This document shows positions 24,974-38,950 of a DNA stretch of 64,000 nucleotides, piece after piece (positions within the stretch are counted from its first letter, which is position 1; each line of letters begins with the position of its first letter). Under the pieces are notes generated by a model that was given only the letters and a program-made list of their open reading frames with translations, was not told where the DNA came from and did no database searches. The translations under genes were made by a program, and so were the position numbers. Source of the DNA: Dasyornis broadbenti (taxonomy: Eukaryota; Chordata; Aves; Passeriformes; Dasyornithidae); NCBI GenBank assembly GCA_013397935.1, contig VZRN01011463.1, positions 611,157 to 675,156 on the forward strand. The letters run 5' to 3'.

Positions 24974-27900
24974 AGTGCTCCACTTCTAGCAAAATTTTTC
25001 TGTATAGGAATCAGCAGAGTCAGTTCACCAAAAGTGTAAATCCAAACCCTTATGACATCTTTGTGACTCGCAGATTTATTTCATGTTGTCCATAGAGTTG
25101 TTGTATGGGGTATTTTTATGTCTGTACATTGGTTTGCTAAACAACACAGCATTTGTTCTCTTTTTAAAGAAGTTTAGAGATCTTTTATATTTTGCTAGGA
25201 TCCAAATGAAAATTTCACTACTGAAACAGTACCTACAAAAAGCATTGAATCTTCAGCAAAGGCACAGAGACACACACTATGCAAGGAAGGTTTGGTATGC
25301 ATATGCAATTTCATGACTGTGCCATTATTGGCTACGTTTTATTTGCATATAGATATTTTTTCCCCATAAAACCTATCTTTAGCTGTGTTGGTGCTCTGGA
25401 TGTTACTTTGTAGTTTGTCAAAATTTTTCACTTCCTTCATTTGGCACCGAGTTAAACGGAAATATGTCCACAACTATGGGATATCTTTGAAGAATGAATT
25501 CTTTAAAAATGGTGGTTTTCCAAATGGATAGGAGATGGCACCAAATACTAAAAAACTGTCCCTGGCACATTTCAGCTAAAATTAAAGTATTTAATTAATG
25601 TGGTCTATTATTTCTTGAAAGGTAAAATTTCAAACCATGCCCTTTTTATAGTCTCACATGTTTAACACTGACAATTTTGCTATCCCCTTGAGCTTCCTAA
25701 TACACAGGCACAGATTACTTTAGTACCAGGATTTTTGTTTCTAAGCATGAAGTACCAGTATTCATTTTCTTCTGAAAGTCACAACACTACTATTGTTTCA
25801 GGTCATAGAAATGATAATTTCTATATGGGAGTTCTGAATCTTTCTACAAAACCCAAGTAGAGGGGCATGGCAATGGAAGCCTACAGGTACCACTGTCAAG
25901 GATTTGGTCATACCATACATGAACCCAGTTCCTTTTATAGATAGGGGTAGGGTTGGTTTTGTTTTGGTTTGATTTGTTTGGCACTTAAATGCAGGGGAAA
26001 TAAGGCTCCAGTTGAGAACTGAGCTTTATATTTCCATATGACTGGAAGTGGCACCAGAGGATGTAAGGTTTCTCCCAGTTTTCATTTCCAAGTGTATGGT
26101 CCTACAAACAAAGAGAACCTTGGAAATACTGACTGCTCCACTCCACAGAGGTGATCAGAAGCAGGAGTGAGATGGTTTCCAGACTGGCAAAGCTGTGCCA
26201 TTGACTGTACTAGAGGCACATTACTATGTTAATACAGCAATGTTTAAGGTTAACATTTGCAGTGTTAACTGCATAGTGCAGCCAACGTCACAATGTACAG
26301 TCCACCAAAGGGTCCATCTCAACAAGACCCATGGCTCTGGCTTCCACAGGTCCTCCTGCTGACTGACACTGCAAAAACATTTCAAGTACAGAGACAGTCC
26401 CTTCCACAGCCTCCTCCAGGAAGCCTTTCCTTCTGTTTCCTCCCACCAGGGAAATCTGGAGCCATAGAGGGATCCTCTTTGGACTTTTAATTCTCTCTGT
26501 TAGAGTTTCATACATAAACTGTGCTATATTATTTGCAATAATAATTGCAAGTTGCGAAGGAAATCTGACTTTATTCTTTTTCTTTTTTTTCTTTTTTTAA
26601 TCAGTTAAAAAAAAAATACAAGAGATGCACAACTTAATTCACTTCCATCCAATCTGAACTGTGGAAGAAAAGTTTGGTTCTGTGCAACCACCCCAGGGAC
26701 CACTACTACACCAGCCTATGTTGTACGTGAGTTCCCCTTGGCTGCCACGCCTGCAGCCCTGGAAGCAGATGTCCTGTTAAGTTGCTTGGACTTCATACAC
26801 AGCAGCTTGGCAAGCAGCCGAGTATGATATATTGATATTACTAACTAACTGCTATACTTTAAAGAATAAACAGGCATAAAGTAACAAGGATTTACAGCAC
26901 TAGTAAAAAGTGACTTAAACAAGGATTTGCGCGTTCAGCAGCAGACCCTTTTTTGCAATTATATCAGTCCAAAAACTGCATGTTCCTTCTCTATAAATCT
27001 TGTTTATAGTCCAGGACAGTCAAAGTAACAATGCTACTGCTAGCAAACAGTAGCAATTCTAATTAAAACTATTTTTTGTTTTTTTTCTCGAGTACTGTAG
27101 TCTTAAAGCAAAATATCTACCTATAAGACCTAGGTTAACTGTAGTAATTTTAATGTCTGCTTAAAACATCTTCAACTGAGAACAGAAAATATCTTTTATT
27201 TCTATAGTGTGTGCACTTAAAGAGACTGAACATGAACAATGCCCCAAGGAAGAACTTCATTAATAGGTACACCTAATAGTGACTTTTTTTTTATTATTGT
27301 TTTTTAAATCAGGAGGGGTGAATAGGAAGGGGATCAAAGCACCAAAACAGGAATCTCAATTTCTTGCTTAAAGATTTGGGGGAAGGGGGGAAACGCACTT
27401 TATGTTCATATCTTGTATGCTTTTTCATCCTGCTCTCTGCTTCTTTCTACTTCTGAAGTAAGCCACTTTTTGCTGACAAGTCAAAACATTTCTGTTCAAA
27501 GCTCTGTTGTGGGTCTTAGAGAAGATTTTGCATCTGAACAGCAGTTCATTCCACTCCATTTTAAAAAGGGAGTATCCCACACTTCAGAGACTATGAGTCA
27601 TTGTGCCATTGCAGCTGTGACTCTGAGACTAGATTATTTTTTTTTACTGTATATGCAAAAACATTGTTTCTTAGGACCATGTGCTAGTCTTTATTTATTG
27701 GTATGATCTAAGTATTTCCAGCAAATCCCATCTGCTGCTCAGGAGTTTGGAGAGAGGGCCCTTTCTCATATATGTTCCCCCTTCCCTCCTAGCACATACT
27801 CTCCTAAACCTCCCAACTATTAGGAATGACACAGGAAGAAATTTCTGCTAGGTAAAATGAATCTTGAAGATACTTTTCATGCCAGAACAAATTTCCCTCT

Positions 27901-28158
27901 TCTGGGATCAGCACTGCTGCTCAACATTTTAGGTCCATTTCTAAACCCTTAACCCTTTGTTAGCACTGAGTCTTGAATGAAATTATAAATGAAACTATTT
28001 TGAACAAGAGACAGCATAAGGACATCAGAATCTTCATATTACAGACTAAGCCTTTCCGTTTAAGACTTCCCATGTGATTTTTCAGAGCCTCAGCTCATAC
28101 CATAACAGAAGTTAATTCATATTTCAAAGAAAAGATGGAATATTTAACATGAAAGCAT
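24974..28158. other. Non-coding stretch, no gene seen
   Basis: Contains a pyrimidine run at 26573-26598 followed nine bases later by an A10 run, which could pair with it. A 97-codon open frame at 27413-27706 has no recognisable content. Otherwise plain sequence. Confidence 0.55.
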
Positions 28159-28202
28159 GAAGAAAAAAAGAAGAAGGAAAAAAAAAGAAAAAGAAGAAAA
28201 AA
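28159..28202. repeat. 44-base pure polypurine tract
   Basis: GA-rich run with no pyrimidine on the plus strand. Mirror-like GAAG/AAGAAG blocks in it could favour triplex (H-DNA) formation. It lies about 105 bp upstream of a G-rich cluster on the same strand. Confidence 0.9.
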
Positions 28203-28307
28203 CAAAAGTAAAGAGACACAGACATCTAAATGCTTGAAATCTGTGGCACACCTTGGTCTGTCCCAAAATAACTGCCAGTTAGGCCTTATATGGGTTATCA
28301 GTTTTCT

Positions 28308-28364
28308 TGGGGTGGTGCTTTGGGGGTTTTGCATTTATTTGGGGCGGGGGTTGTGTGGGGGGGG
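28308..28364 (+). other. G-quadruplex candidate
   Basis: Within 57 bases the plus strand carries GGGG, GGGGG, GGGG, GGGGG and an eight-G run. The compact core GGGGCGGGGGTTGTGTGGGG (28341-28360, continuing with four more Gs) can supply four tracts of at least three G residues with short loops. It ends in TTTTGTTTGTTTTT. Structure formation is inferred from the pattern. Confidence 0.5.
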
Positions 28365-30260
28365 TTTTGTTTGTTTTTAAAGAAACAGCTAGATTATTCT
28401 ACATCTTGGGCAGATGAATCGGTCATTTATTGCCACAGTTATGGCAAACACAACTGTTAGCCCTCTCCTTTGCAAAAAGGAGAAGTAATTTTTACACAAT
28501 TTTCCACAAAGTTTCCAAAATAATTTTCAAATGCTAAATTCTGGCTTTAATCTTTAATCTTTAATCTAAAGTTGGTCTTTCAAAGCAAAATTGACAGTTA
28601 AGTCACAGAAGGATTTGCAAGGCCCTTAAAGAAAAAGAGAAAATAAAAATGCTAACATGCAGTAACATAAAATGTTATTAGCTATACATGGATACATCAT
28701 CTCAGATAAATGGATAAGCCCAAAGCCACAAACAACAAAAGAGTTACAAAACAACACCTTCCTTATTCTTATTTTGTTCCATGAGATTACTGAACTTTTT
28801 CAGAGAAACAAGCAATGAAAATCAATTCAATACATCAGCAATCAGAAATATTGTAATATAAATTACTGTCTATTGTAATGGACAACTGAATTCCAATGTA
28901 AATTAATATAATTCGTGGTTTAATTTATATTAAATATATCAATGAGAAGAAAAATATTTAGGATACAGCCAACTACTGTAACAATTTCTTCTGGTGCAAT
29001 TTTAATACCAGTTTTTATAATATTACTAAAAATAATTGTATGTCCTGGATTTACTATTCTATTTATCCATTTCATTTATTAGAAATTTCAGACTAAATTT
29101 GACAGCTTTTTCTGGTTTTTTTTGTTTGGAGTTTTTCTTTATTTTGGTTTTTTCAGATGATGAATGAATGAGAAGAGGAAATTATTCTCACTATAGACTA
29201 TCACATATTAAATGGTGCATTAACATTACTTTTAAAATTCTCATTTCAGAAGACTCAGAGACTCTTAGGAAGGATAAAAGAGTTATAGAAATATTTGTCT
29301 CCATATGACAGAACCTGATTTCTTCAACTAACATTAAAAATCAATCTCTGCTCGAAGTTTATGCTCCAATCTAAATCACACAGACGTACAAGATGTACAG
29401 CCCCTTTTCCAGACCTTTGCAAGTCGCACAAATATCCTGCAGATCTGCTAGGTCAGTACAAGATTATCTGTGTCATTTAAATCCTGCATTATGGCAGCTG
29501 GAGCTGAAGGGCACGGGCAAAGCTGCCATGCAGGGCAGCTCACCATGAGCACAGGCAGGGATCGGGGTACAACATCGCTGCTGAGGGTGAAGCAGGAAAG
29601 GCGAGACAGGGATGTGTGTACACAGAGCCACCAGTTATAGTATTCTATACCCTTGTATATTCCAAATCATTTAATACAACAGCACTGTATAAAGCCAAGT
29701 TATGTCAACAAGAACCTAACTAGTTTGAGTGTCCTTTATTCACATAGATTCTGATCCAAAGCTATTTTTAACCTTGAGAAACCCCCTAATACAAATAAAT
29801 TGTGTCTTTAATTTCTTTTTAAGTATCCTTTCCACAAACTGAAACACTTCCTTTATATTTGATGAAATAATAATTCAAACATTTTTGTACCATAATATCC
29901 AATGCTCTTATATGAATATGTTGAAATTAAAGTTATTGAAATGCTACAGTGTTGGCATATACTAAATGAAAGGCTGATATTGTGGGAGCACAACTTATAT
30001 TTTTACTACTCAAATATGAAAAGAACCAGCATCTTGAGCATATCAGCCTGTAAATCCTTAATCACATCTACTTGACCACTTGTCCCACCAGTTTAGTCCC
30101 ACCAGTGGCCCACTCAAGCTATAAAAGTGTAGAGTTTAGAAATTAAGGAGCCCATCAAAAGGTATCTTTCCAAATGAAAAGGCTTAAGATGAGCCTTCTG
30201 AATCAATATTTAACTATCTAAAATAAAAGCGCCTACGTTTCCCATACGTTATTTGCAGAA
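28365..30260. other. Non-coding stretch with a GC-richer patch
   Basis: A 7-bp tandem (CTTTAAT)3 lies at 28545-28565. The patch at 29.48-29.63 kb is GC-richer with a few CpGs and repeated GGCAGCT words. An 11-bp duplication GTCCCACCAGT (30082 and 30096) precedes a TATAAAAG word at 30120. None of this supports a gene. Confidence 0.5.
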
Positions 30261-30316
30261 GTGCTGAGCACTACTGAGCCCCTTCTCGGAGAGACACAGT
30301 TCAGCACCTTTGAAAG
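30261..30316. repeat. Possible decayed palindromic MITE-like repeat
   Basis: GTGCTGAGCAC at 30261 and TCAGCACCTTTGAAAG at 30301 form inverted arms (7 bp exact, GTGCTGA/TCAGCAC) around a GC-richer centre. The wording follows a common amniote palindromic repeat (GTGCTGAGCACC…GGTGCTCAGCACCTCTGAAAAT), recalled from general knowledge. The family name is not asserted. Confidence 0.35.
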
Positions 30317-30329
30317 AAACAGGATGAAC

Positions 30330-33289
30330 TTAATTAGGTCTGAGAGGTGAATTTAAAACCCTAAGATTTAAAATTATGAAAACATGTAATTTCCATACAG
30401 TACACCTAGAAATGTGGGAGGGTTGGTGGAAAGGAGTGGTGTGGAGAGGATGACAAAGGAAAAGAACACCCCAAGTCCCAGTTAAATAATTTAAAGAAAT
30501 TAAATGCTTTATATATTGCAACACGCTATTTGGAATCTATATTTTTGTTAGAGATAAATTATTTCATTTGCCAATTTCCTGTTCCTGTACGGAATGTTCA
30601 TCTGAGGTTATTACTTCGCATTTCATAAATACGTGAAAAGAAAAAATTATGAACTGCTGACTCTACTTACAAAAAATGCCTGAAAATCATGTTCCCATTT
30701 TCTAATCTTTGTTTTCTTAAGTCTTATAATGTGTCTTTACAGAACTAAGTATAAAACTAGAGATTAATGTTGTTACACTTGGAACTACTGTTATAATAAA
30801 ATGAAGACATATATTCTTCTCTCTGAGTAAATTTGAATAGTTTTCACTGTCTTTAGTGCACCATGTTGCTTCTAATTGCACACATAACATGCCTGGCTTG
30901 TAGTCTGTATACAAGAGAAAAAATTAACTTGACCTTCAATAGATAACATCAGAATAAATTTCTAATAATGTTAGGTATTCTCTGAGGTAGAGTGATGTAA
31001 AAATATTTCTTTTTTGAGCTATAATTTTAGTCATTTTCAGATTATTCCTCATGAAAAGAAAACCGGTAAGATACACCATTTTCTTTTTTATTTACTTAAT
31101 CTCCCCTCCCACATCTCATTTTTCCTTTGTTCTCTATCTTCCTCATATTCACCCTTCTAAAGGCTAGGAAAAAGCTGTCTCTAGTCAAATATTCTCAGCA
31201 CTGCCATTACATACCTTGTATGTAGTACTTAATTTACAAAAGTTTTATGAACTCTTCCTTTCCTAAGTGAATGTATGAAAAAATACTTTTCTAGCTTCTA
31301 AGAAAAATTATAAAATTGTCTTCATTGACAGAATTAGCACTCAGGTTCTGAAAGAACAGAGCAATCATCCTTTAAAAGTGCTGCTCTTTTTGCCTGTGCT
31401 GTCTTCTTCCCCCTCCCTCCCAACATATGTATGGTAAAAGCAGATCATTTCGCAAATGTCTGACCTTAATAAAAACCCTTCCATGTTTGTCATATTTTTC
31501 TTAGTAGAATCTATCATTTCCACAATATGTAAAAGTGAATTTGATTTTAAATAAAGAATTAAAATTACTTCTTTTTTATTAATAGTTCAATCAACTTTTT
31601 TTCTGGATAAGAAAAAAAATTTTGACCAAGTCATGTATAATCATGCATACACACACAGAGTTAACTTGTGAAGCTCTTCTTTTTTTCTGGCATAAATTAA
31701 ACAATTCATGTCCCACACATAAAAATGACGATAACAAATGCCTTTAACAGTACCACTTTCAAAAGTCACATCCTCAAAGAATGGTGGACATGCACAAATA
31801 CATAGTATTTATAAATCACCAAAAAGCAAATATGTTAATTGTAATTTCCTCTATCACCAAAATCAGTCTCACTTACCTGTCTATTTACTATAAACACCCA
31901 AGAAGTACCAGCAGCAAAAGAAATAGTCTAACAAATAAAACACAGGAAGAAAGGGCCACTTCTAATTTTAAAATAAGCTAAACAATATTAAAAAATTCCA
32001 CAGAGGTGCCAAACAACTAGTAGTTGCAGACATTATGAAGGCTACTTTCAAAGTCAAAATGCAGTCTTGGAGAAGCAATAACAGAAGACAACAGCTTGAA
32101 CTCACAATCACACTCACTAAGTTTCTTACTAAGAATTGCTAGGAGATAGACTCAAAAATGTCTTAAGAACTGAACAAAGTAAATACCGTATGATTTAAAT
32201 AACATATCTCAAAGCATATATTTAATAAACATTTATTATATTCTTAGAGTGTTTACATATAAACTTTGATGTATACTCTCTATCTCTGCAGCAGTATATT
32301 AATATTAACTGTTGACTTTGAGAACAGAATTGTATTGATATGAATTACATTATTTTGCACAATGTGAAAGCAAGTATAGATTGAAAATAGCTTTCATAAC
32401 AAAATAGGTTTTTTGCAACTCTAAAAAGTATATTTTTCCATGTAATTACAGTTTAAAACTCTGTTAAAATAACTCTATGTTTATAAGCTCATTGGTTTTG
32501 TGCTGTTGCATTTCTTCCATTAAATTCACTAGATTTCTAGTATTTCATATTCTTTACAGCTAGTGCCTTAGAAGCTTTATCACTTTTTTGACTACTGGAA
32601 CCCCAAATATATACAACATTTTAATTACTAAATAACTACTTTTTATGCTGCAATAGAAAAAATGTTTTAGAAACATTTTATAAAAAATTAGAACTGTAAA
32701 TCAAGTGTACTTTTTTCACAACTGGTGTATGACTCCAAAATATTTTTCAGCACTTAATTTCTACTGAATAAACATTTTGGAAGTGCTTCAAATTTCATTT
32801 GCAATTCTTGCTGAGGATTTTGAAGGGTTCTATTTTATTTGCTTTATTTAGTGGAAATATCAAAAGTGAACAGGAAAGAAAAACAAGCTTCCATTGCTGG
32901 ACCTCGATGGCTTTCATACCTCTGAAGTTGTATGTAATAGAATCAGATTATGAAAATCTGCAAAGCTTGCCACTCTCTTAGCTTCACAAGTTTTGTGTCT
33001 TCTTTCTCTCCTTGACCTCCACCCTGACCATCAATATTTTATAACATTCCTCACCTGCCAAGCTTCTTCCTCACAGTTTTTTATTCAACTTCTGGACCTT
33101 GAAAATTATTCTCTCTTCTATGTTTTTGACCTACCTGTAGGTGGTACCCCAAAATGTTTCTTCCTATGTAGTAATGGACCAGGCAATATTTAACAAGGTG
33201 CATGATTTTGGGGAAGCTGATCTAGCTGGTCTGTTAGAGATGTGATCTTAGTATAACTCCTTTGAGATTAGGGGAACCCATGAAAATGG
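30330..33289. other. Non-coding stretch, no gene seen
   Basis: About 3 kb of AT-rich sequence with short open frames of no coding character. No repeats are recognised beyond short A/T runs. Confidence 0.55.
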
Positions 33290-33412
33290 AAACCCAACCA
33301 ACCAACCAACCAACAAAACCCCAAACAAACAAACAAAAAAACCCAACACGCCAAATCCCAAAAACCAACAAACCAAAAACACACTTAATCAAACCAACCA
33401 AACCACCCACCC
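33290..33412. repeat. (CCAA)n/(AAAC)n compound low-complexity tract
   Basis: More than 120 bases made almost wholly of A and C, beginning with five CCAA units and moving into AAAC and ACC variants. The apparent P/T/K/N-rich open frame across it is compositional. Confidence 0.9.
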
Positions 33413-36400
33413 CATATTATTCTACCCCACCCCGAACATTTGGACATCTTTGGACACATTTTGATTTTCAGAAAAGTTTTCTCATTTACTTTGCAGTTTT
33501 GCATGATCAGCTTGTGAGCTGCACTTCTCACTTTAAGAACAGGATACAAAAAGACATGGCTTCATTCATTGCAGGTCAGAAATCACCCAGCTTTCTCCTT
33601 TGGACAAAGATTGAAACATGCACACATGCAGGCACACATTACTAGCCAGACCAGGTAAGAGGAAGTAATGGAAGGAGTGGGAAAGAAATGTAATGTGGCA
33701 GCTTTGCAAACAACTGAGCTGACAGAAAGGGTTGTTGTCCCTGGTTTTCCCTGTCTTTTTGACTTTGCTCCCAACCCTCCAATTCCCTTTTGTGAATGTG
33801 GCACTGACTCCTGGAATCAATTCAGCTCAAGTTTCAAGGAAATAACTTCATAATTGATTTTGTCAGATTATTTTTCTCCTACCAGGCTGGTGATTTCAAG
33901 TGGCTTGAATGAGTATCAAATTTGAGGCAAAAAAATAAACAAACAAAAACCCAAACAAACAAACAAGAAAGGCAAAAAACCCAAGAGCTTGTGACAACAG
34001 GGAGAGATGGGAAGAAGCAGACAGGGAACCAAGACTTTCAGAAGCAAGCAAGCACTTCAACATGCTCACTGTGTGACATGGATATGAGTCCTGGGCTGCC
34101 TGATACCAAGATAAAAGAAGGTAAATAGGAAAGAGAAGTCACAGCAGGATATGACTGGAGATTCTAGATGCCAAACATCTCCCAGAATTGCTATACTTAT
34201 TTGTGCTAAAGAATGAGGTCAAACACCATTTGTGATGTTCACAAAGTTTGGAGCAATAGAGGTTCCTCTTCAAGGGTGCCCAAACACAAACTCTTTGCCA
34301 TGGTGATTCTCAACACCCGTGGGGTTGGCAAGGCTATCACCACTCAAACAACCGTGCAGAGACACCTTATATCTGTTTTGGCAACCTGAACAACATGATC
34401 ACAGGAGAACCTCAGGACTGCAGGAGAAAGCAGATACAAAGTGCCAGCTCAAGTAGCCGTGCTCCCAGGAACATGTAGATGCCTTCGGAAAAACAAAGAA
34501 GGGACTAAAGCATCCCAGGAGACCATATTGCCTCATTTGAGTTATCCCCATTGCCACGGATCACCCTCGCTACTGAGCAACCATATCATAAGACTGGATG
34601 CCTCTCTGAATTGAGCCCTCTGTCGGAAGATATTCTGTTACATGAGAGTCATGACTTTTTGGCTAATTACCATGATAAAGTCCCTGCTCAGGCTGTCTTC
34701 AGTACTAGGCAGTTGCTACAGCTCAGTACAGTTTAAAAATCTTTCCAAAATATCTCTATTAAATTTTCCAGAGGTCACACTACTAAACAAATTAAGAGCT
34801 TGCATACATTTACATTAATAAAATGAGTAGGTTTCTTTCCTTGTTATATTTACCTCCTTTATTACAAATGGGAGGAAAACCAGATTTCTCCATGTGTTTT
34901 CCCATCATATAACTAGTATGTAAATTAATTACCATCTTTCTAAAGATTTCGGTTCCACCTGAGAGTTTCTGAGATTGGAATAGAGAGATCTTCTTCAGAG
35001 GCAAGCGTAATTAGATCCAAAACTAATTAATACTTTTTTACTAAAAGATGTCATAGAAATTATTGCAGAGTTTTTCATGGAAGCCACTAGATTTTCATTC
35101 ATCTTTATAAGTATATTTAATAATAAGAGTTATTATTGCCAGTGTACTTGTTTATGCTGCACAAGGGCAAACAGGACTGAATTACAGCAATCCATTTCTG
35201 AAAGTTATTGAGTGTCTCCCTCTCCCATCAATATAAATGAAAGATAATTGCACACAACTAATCAGTGATGAGCTTTAGCTATTCTCATGAAACACTGAAA
35301 AACTTTATAAAGGAAACAAGACAGAAGGAAACACCTCCTAAGAAACAGGTGTGGTGATACATCAGCCCATGCCTGCTTTCTAAACTGCACGAGGGATGCA
35401 AACATGCACTTTGGCAAGAAGAAGGGAATTGCTTACTGTGTGCATTCTGGCATCTATTTTTGCTCAGTGAGGGCAGGGCGCCCAGCCCTGCAGGACTCGG
35501 GTCATATCATCTCCTGAATGCTTCTTGGGGCAGGACTTGTCACAATAGAGTCTGCTCTTCTTATTAAAAATAACTTTCAACAATAGAGTCCCAACAGCAA
35601 TTCAAATATCTGTTTCCACATTGCTTCTCTCCTTAAAACTCCTGCCCAGGTATATCACACTTAACATCTGCAGTCCGACATTCCAGATCCCCCAAGCCTG
35701 GTAAATCCACAACAGGTGGCAACCAGGTTTCCAAGACAATCGCTCTTCCCAACACTACTCCCTAAATACTACGGAGCATCAATAAAACCTACTTACAAAC
35801 AAAATTGCTTGACTCATAAAAGTACGGATCAGAATAGAACAGGGAAGAGATGTATACTCCATTGCTTTACTTCAGGACCCAACAGCAGTTGCTGAGGTCT
35901 TTTTTACAAGCTCTGAGCAAATGACATTGCTCTACATCCTCTATCCAAACAGATTACCTGATTTACACTAGGCTGCTTATGGAAAGCCTGCTTTACATTA
36001 GACAATTCCAAAGTCAATGCCTAAACTGTGATAGCCAGCATGAAGAGAACAAGCACTCTCCCTCCCCTATAGAGGAGGAAAAGAATGGGAAGGCGAGGCA
36101 GCAATGGATGGAACAGGAGCCAAGTTCCCAGCCTCCTCCTGCCCCCAGAAGGCACGTGAAAACCTCAGAACCTGCAGAATCTCTGGGAGAAATGGTAGCT
36201 CCTGGAAATCAGGCACAACTCCAAGCAAGTATGCTTTGCATACCTGGGGACAAGGAAGACAGTCTTCAAGAAACTGCTAAAAATTTACATGCTATTGTAG
36301 CATTAAGGGTAGTGGTTATTATCCATCTTAAAATGCAGAATTGTTCAGGATTTAAATGAATTTCAGAAAATATCCCATTAGGTCAATGTCCTGTGTAAGT

Positions 36401-38559
36401 GGCCATTTAAATATCCCCATTAAAAAAAAAAAGTAACATCACTTAAAATAATTTCCATTAGCAAGAACGCCACATTGTTTAGTTAAGGAAAAGCGTGTGT
36501 GCAATAAATACAGCAATTGCTGTAGCACTGGGTTTCCCTTTCTGAATGCAAATTAAAGCAATGAAATCCTAAAGCTAAAAAATATTTTGTTCAAAAGCCT
36601 CATCTGCATATATCTGGCATACTTTGTTAAAATATTTACTAGGAAGTTTGAAATGTCAGTTATTTTCTTTCAAATTTCTATGCTTTTGTTCAAACTTCTA
36701 TCATATACTTAACTGAAAGAAATGCAAAGTCTCAGTGAGGCTTCCCAATAAGGACTAAGCACAAGATAATGAGCAATTATATCTATTAACTTTAAAATAC
36801 AAGCCACATTGTTCAATAACAACCACCTGGAAATTGCATCCTTGTCGTGAGCGTAACCCCAGACACCAGCTAGGCACTGCTTCACTGGAGGTGGGGCTCT
36901 GTATGTGCAAAATTTGCAGCAGGAAGAAGAGCATTCTGGGCATAAGCACTGACCACAACTGCATTGATAGTACTCCTAACTTACCGCTGTCTGATGCCAC
37001 CAGTTCATTAGCTAAAAAGATTTCTCTAAAGACAAATCACTAATGTAATTGCTTTAACCTTGCTAGCCCATTTTTGTACCTCAGGAACAGATTGGTTGCA
37101 ATTTACAATTGCAATATAATAGTTTGTCAAAATAAAACCCATGTGAAAATCAGGACAGAGTTATGTCCAGGAGTAAAAAGTAGCAGCACGTTCTAAAATA
37201 AATCATAGTTCCTTGTTCAAATTTACCATCACACTATCCAGCTCCTGTTTTATCTTGAACACTTCCCAGCATAGGCATCCTGATATTCTAGTCTCACCAA
37301 GAATATAATAAATATTATCTGTCATGAGGATATAAGTCTCAAAGCCGTATCACTCAGTCAGCTGCCAAATTATATCAGTTTCAGGATGGATCCATCTTTC
37401 CTGGAAAGCTCTGTTATTCAAAGCCCAGGTTACCACATCCACTGATATTTTGGCATCAAAACTCTAATCAAGTTCATTGAAAGTAATATGTTTGACAGTA
37501 GCATAAAGCAAAATTTCTTCCAAAGCACTTGTTAAATTATGTTTCATTGAACAGGCATTTCCAGTGAGCAGTTTATTCAATAAAGAATATCACTTTAACA
37601 TTATTTTCTTCAATGTGATATCACACAAAAAGTTATTTGTAAGAAGCTTATCACATATTTATGCTCCATTTTCACTGTCATTTTAGCCACCTGTTCAAAA
37701 ACATTTGCTGTTTACTTGCTGTTTCTGCTTCCTATCTGGATGGGTCTATGGTTGTGAAAGCTGCTTCTAGCCATAAAAAACCTTGAAACTATGAATATCC
37801 AGAGGTATCAATTTATCATGGGAAAAGTAAACATTTTACAAAATAACACGACACAACAATTGTTTTGTATGAATACCTTCTTGAACATCTGTGGGTTTCA
37901 TGATATTTGCTTTCTGTATACACCTTCTGAAATGAAATCTCATTCAGGAACATTTTAAAAGTGATGTGCTTTAAAATAAAAACCCCAGGTAGAGGAATTA
38001 AAAAAAAAAAATCAAATTTTAATAATTTTTGTTCATTTACCACTTCTAATATGATGCTGACGCTGCATTAATTCCCCTCTTGGTATGACTTTGTATTTTA
38101 TTGCTCCCTGCCTAAGGGCTTTTTCTAACATATAGCTGTCATATTTGTTGCAATTGCAATTTAACTAAAAGGCATTGCAAAAATACAGGTCATGAGCAAA
38201 TAAAAAAGTTTCTAGCAGAAATAAAACTTCTTAAATGAATCATTTAGGCTAAATTAATATAATTTGAGAAAAAATATTTGTTTGGAAACGAAGCAAAGAA
38301 AGCAACAGAAAAGAAAATTAGGATATAAATTGTAGCAAATATCTGCTGTGAGCAGCTTCTTTGAACAGCCAGTCAAGTAATGTAAAACTTGTGGATACTG
38401 TCAAAAAGAAAAAGTATTTAGGTTTAACAGAAAAAGGGGCAGGTGGGTGGGTTTGGTTTGTTTTGGCTTTTTTTCCCCATCTTTTTATATCTGCCAAGAG
38501 AGACTTCTTAACACTTGAAATTGTCTGTAATTAAACATAACATAAAACTGGATTTTATT
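33413..38559. other. Non-coding stretch with one A-rich tract
   Basis: A second A/C tract lies at 33928-33982. A donor-like CAG|GTAAGA occurs at about 33655 and open frames of 60-126 codons occur (longest 35979-36359), but none has recognisable domains or paired splice sites. The 35.46-35.52 kb patch is slightly GC-rich. Confidence 0.5.
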
Positions 38560-38950
38560 ACTGGTCTGTGGAAAGAAGCCGAAATTCCCAGAGAGGCTGT
38601 AAGTTTTCAACAGCCTCATCTGAGAGCAGTGAAATAGTCATAACCATTTCTCCAACAGATTGGACGAGACCTGCCAAAACCCCGAAGGAAAAGCATTTTG
38701 TTTATAACAGCCCCAATTTAGCACGTGGAAAATACAGCTGCAGAGCTGGTTCTCCTGGTCCTCCAGTTTCACACCCTTGTGGACAAAACCAGCCGATTTA
38801 AATTTGTGGAGTCACCACCGTGACACACAGCAGCTTAATGAGGCAGTTACAACAGATCTGTGACTTGCTGCGGGGAGAAGGCTGGGCCCTAGCAAAGGGA
38901 AACAGGAGACTCAGAAGCCGGCAAGTCATCCAAAAGCCTCCTTCTTTCAT
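38560..38950. promoter_or_regulatory. CpG-retaining candidate regulatory block
   Basis: This block keeps an unusual number of CpGs for the window (near 38580, 38665, 38685, 38722, 38793, 38817 and 38872) and has a forkhead-type TGTTTATA word at 38699-38706. It is free of simple repeats. A 77-codon open frame crosses it, but its peptide is not recognised. Retained CpGs in an AT-rich desert often mark conserved elements; that reading is inference. Confidence 0.25.

Noticed and set aside
30082..30127. Duplicated GTCCCACC words followed by TATAAAAG as a core promoter
   Set aside because: TATA-like words are frequent in AT-rich DNA, and no transcript, initiator or downstream open frame supports it.
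33262..33645. 127-codon open frame rich in T, N, K and P
   Set aside because: Its first third is the (CCAA)n/(AAAC)n tract, and the rest has no known domain.
35979..36359. 126-codon plus-strand open frame with a charged, proline-rich centre
   Set aside because: Peptide not recognised, no acceptor or promoter upstream, and ordinary chance length.
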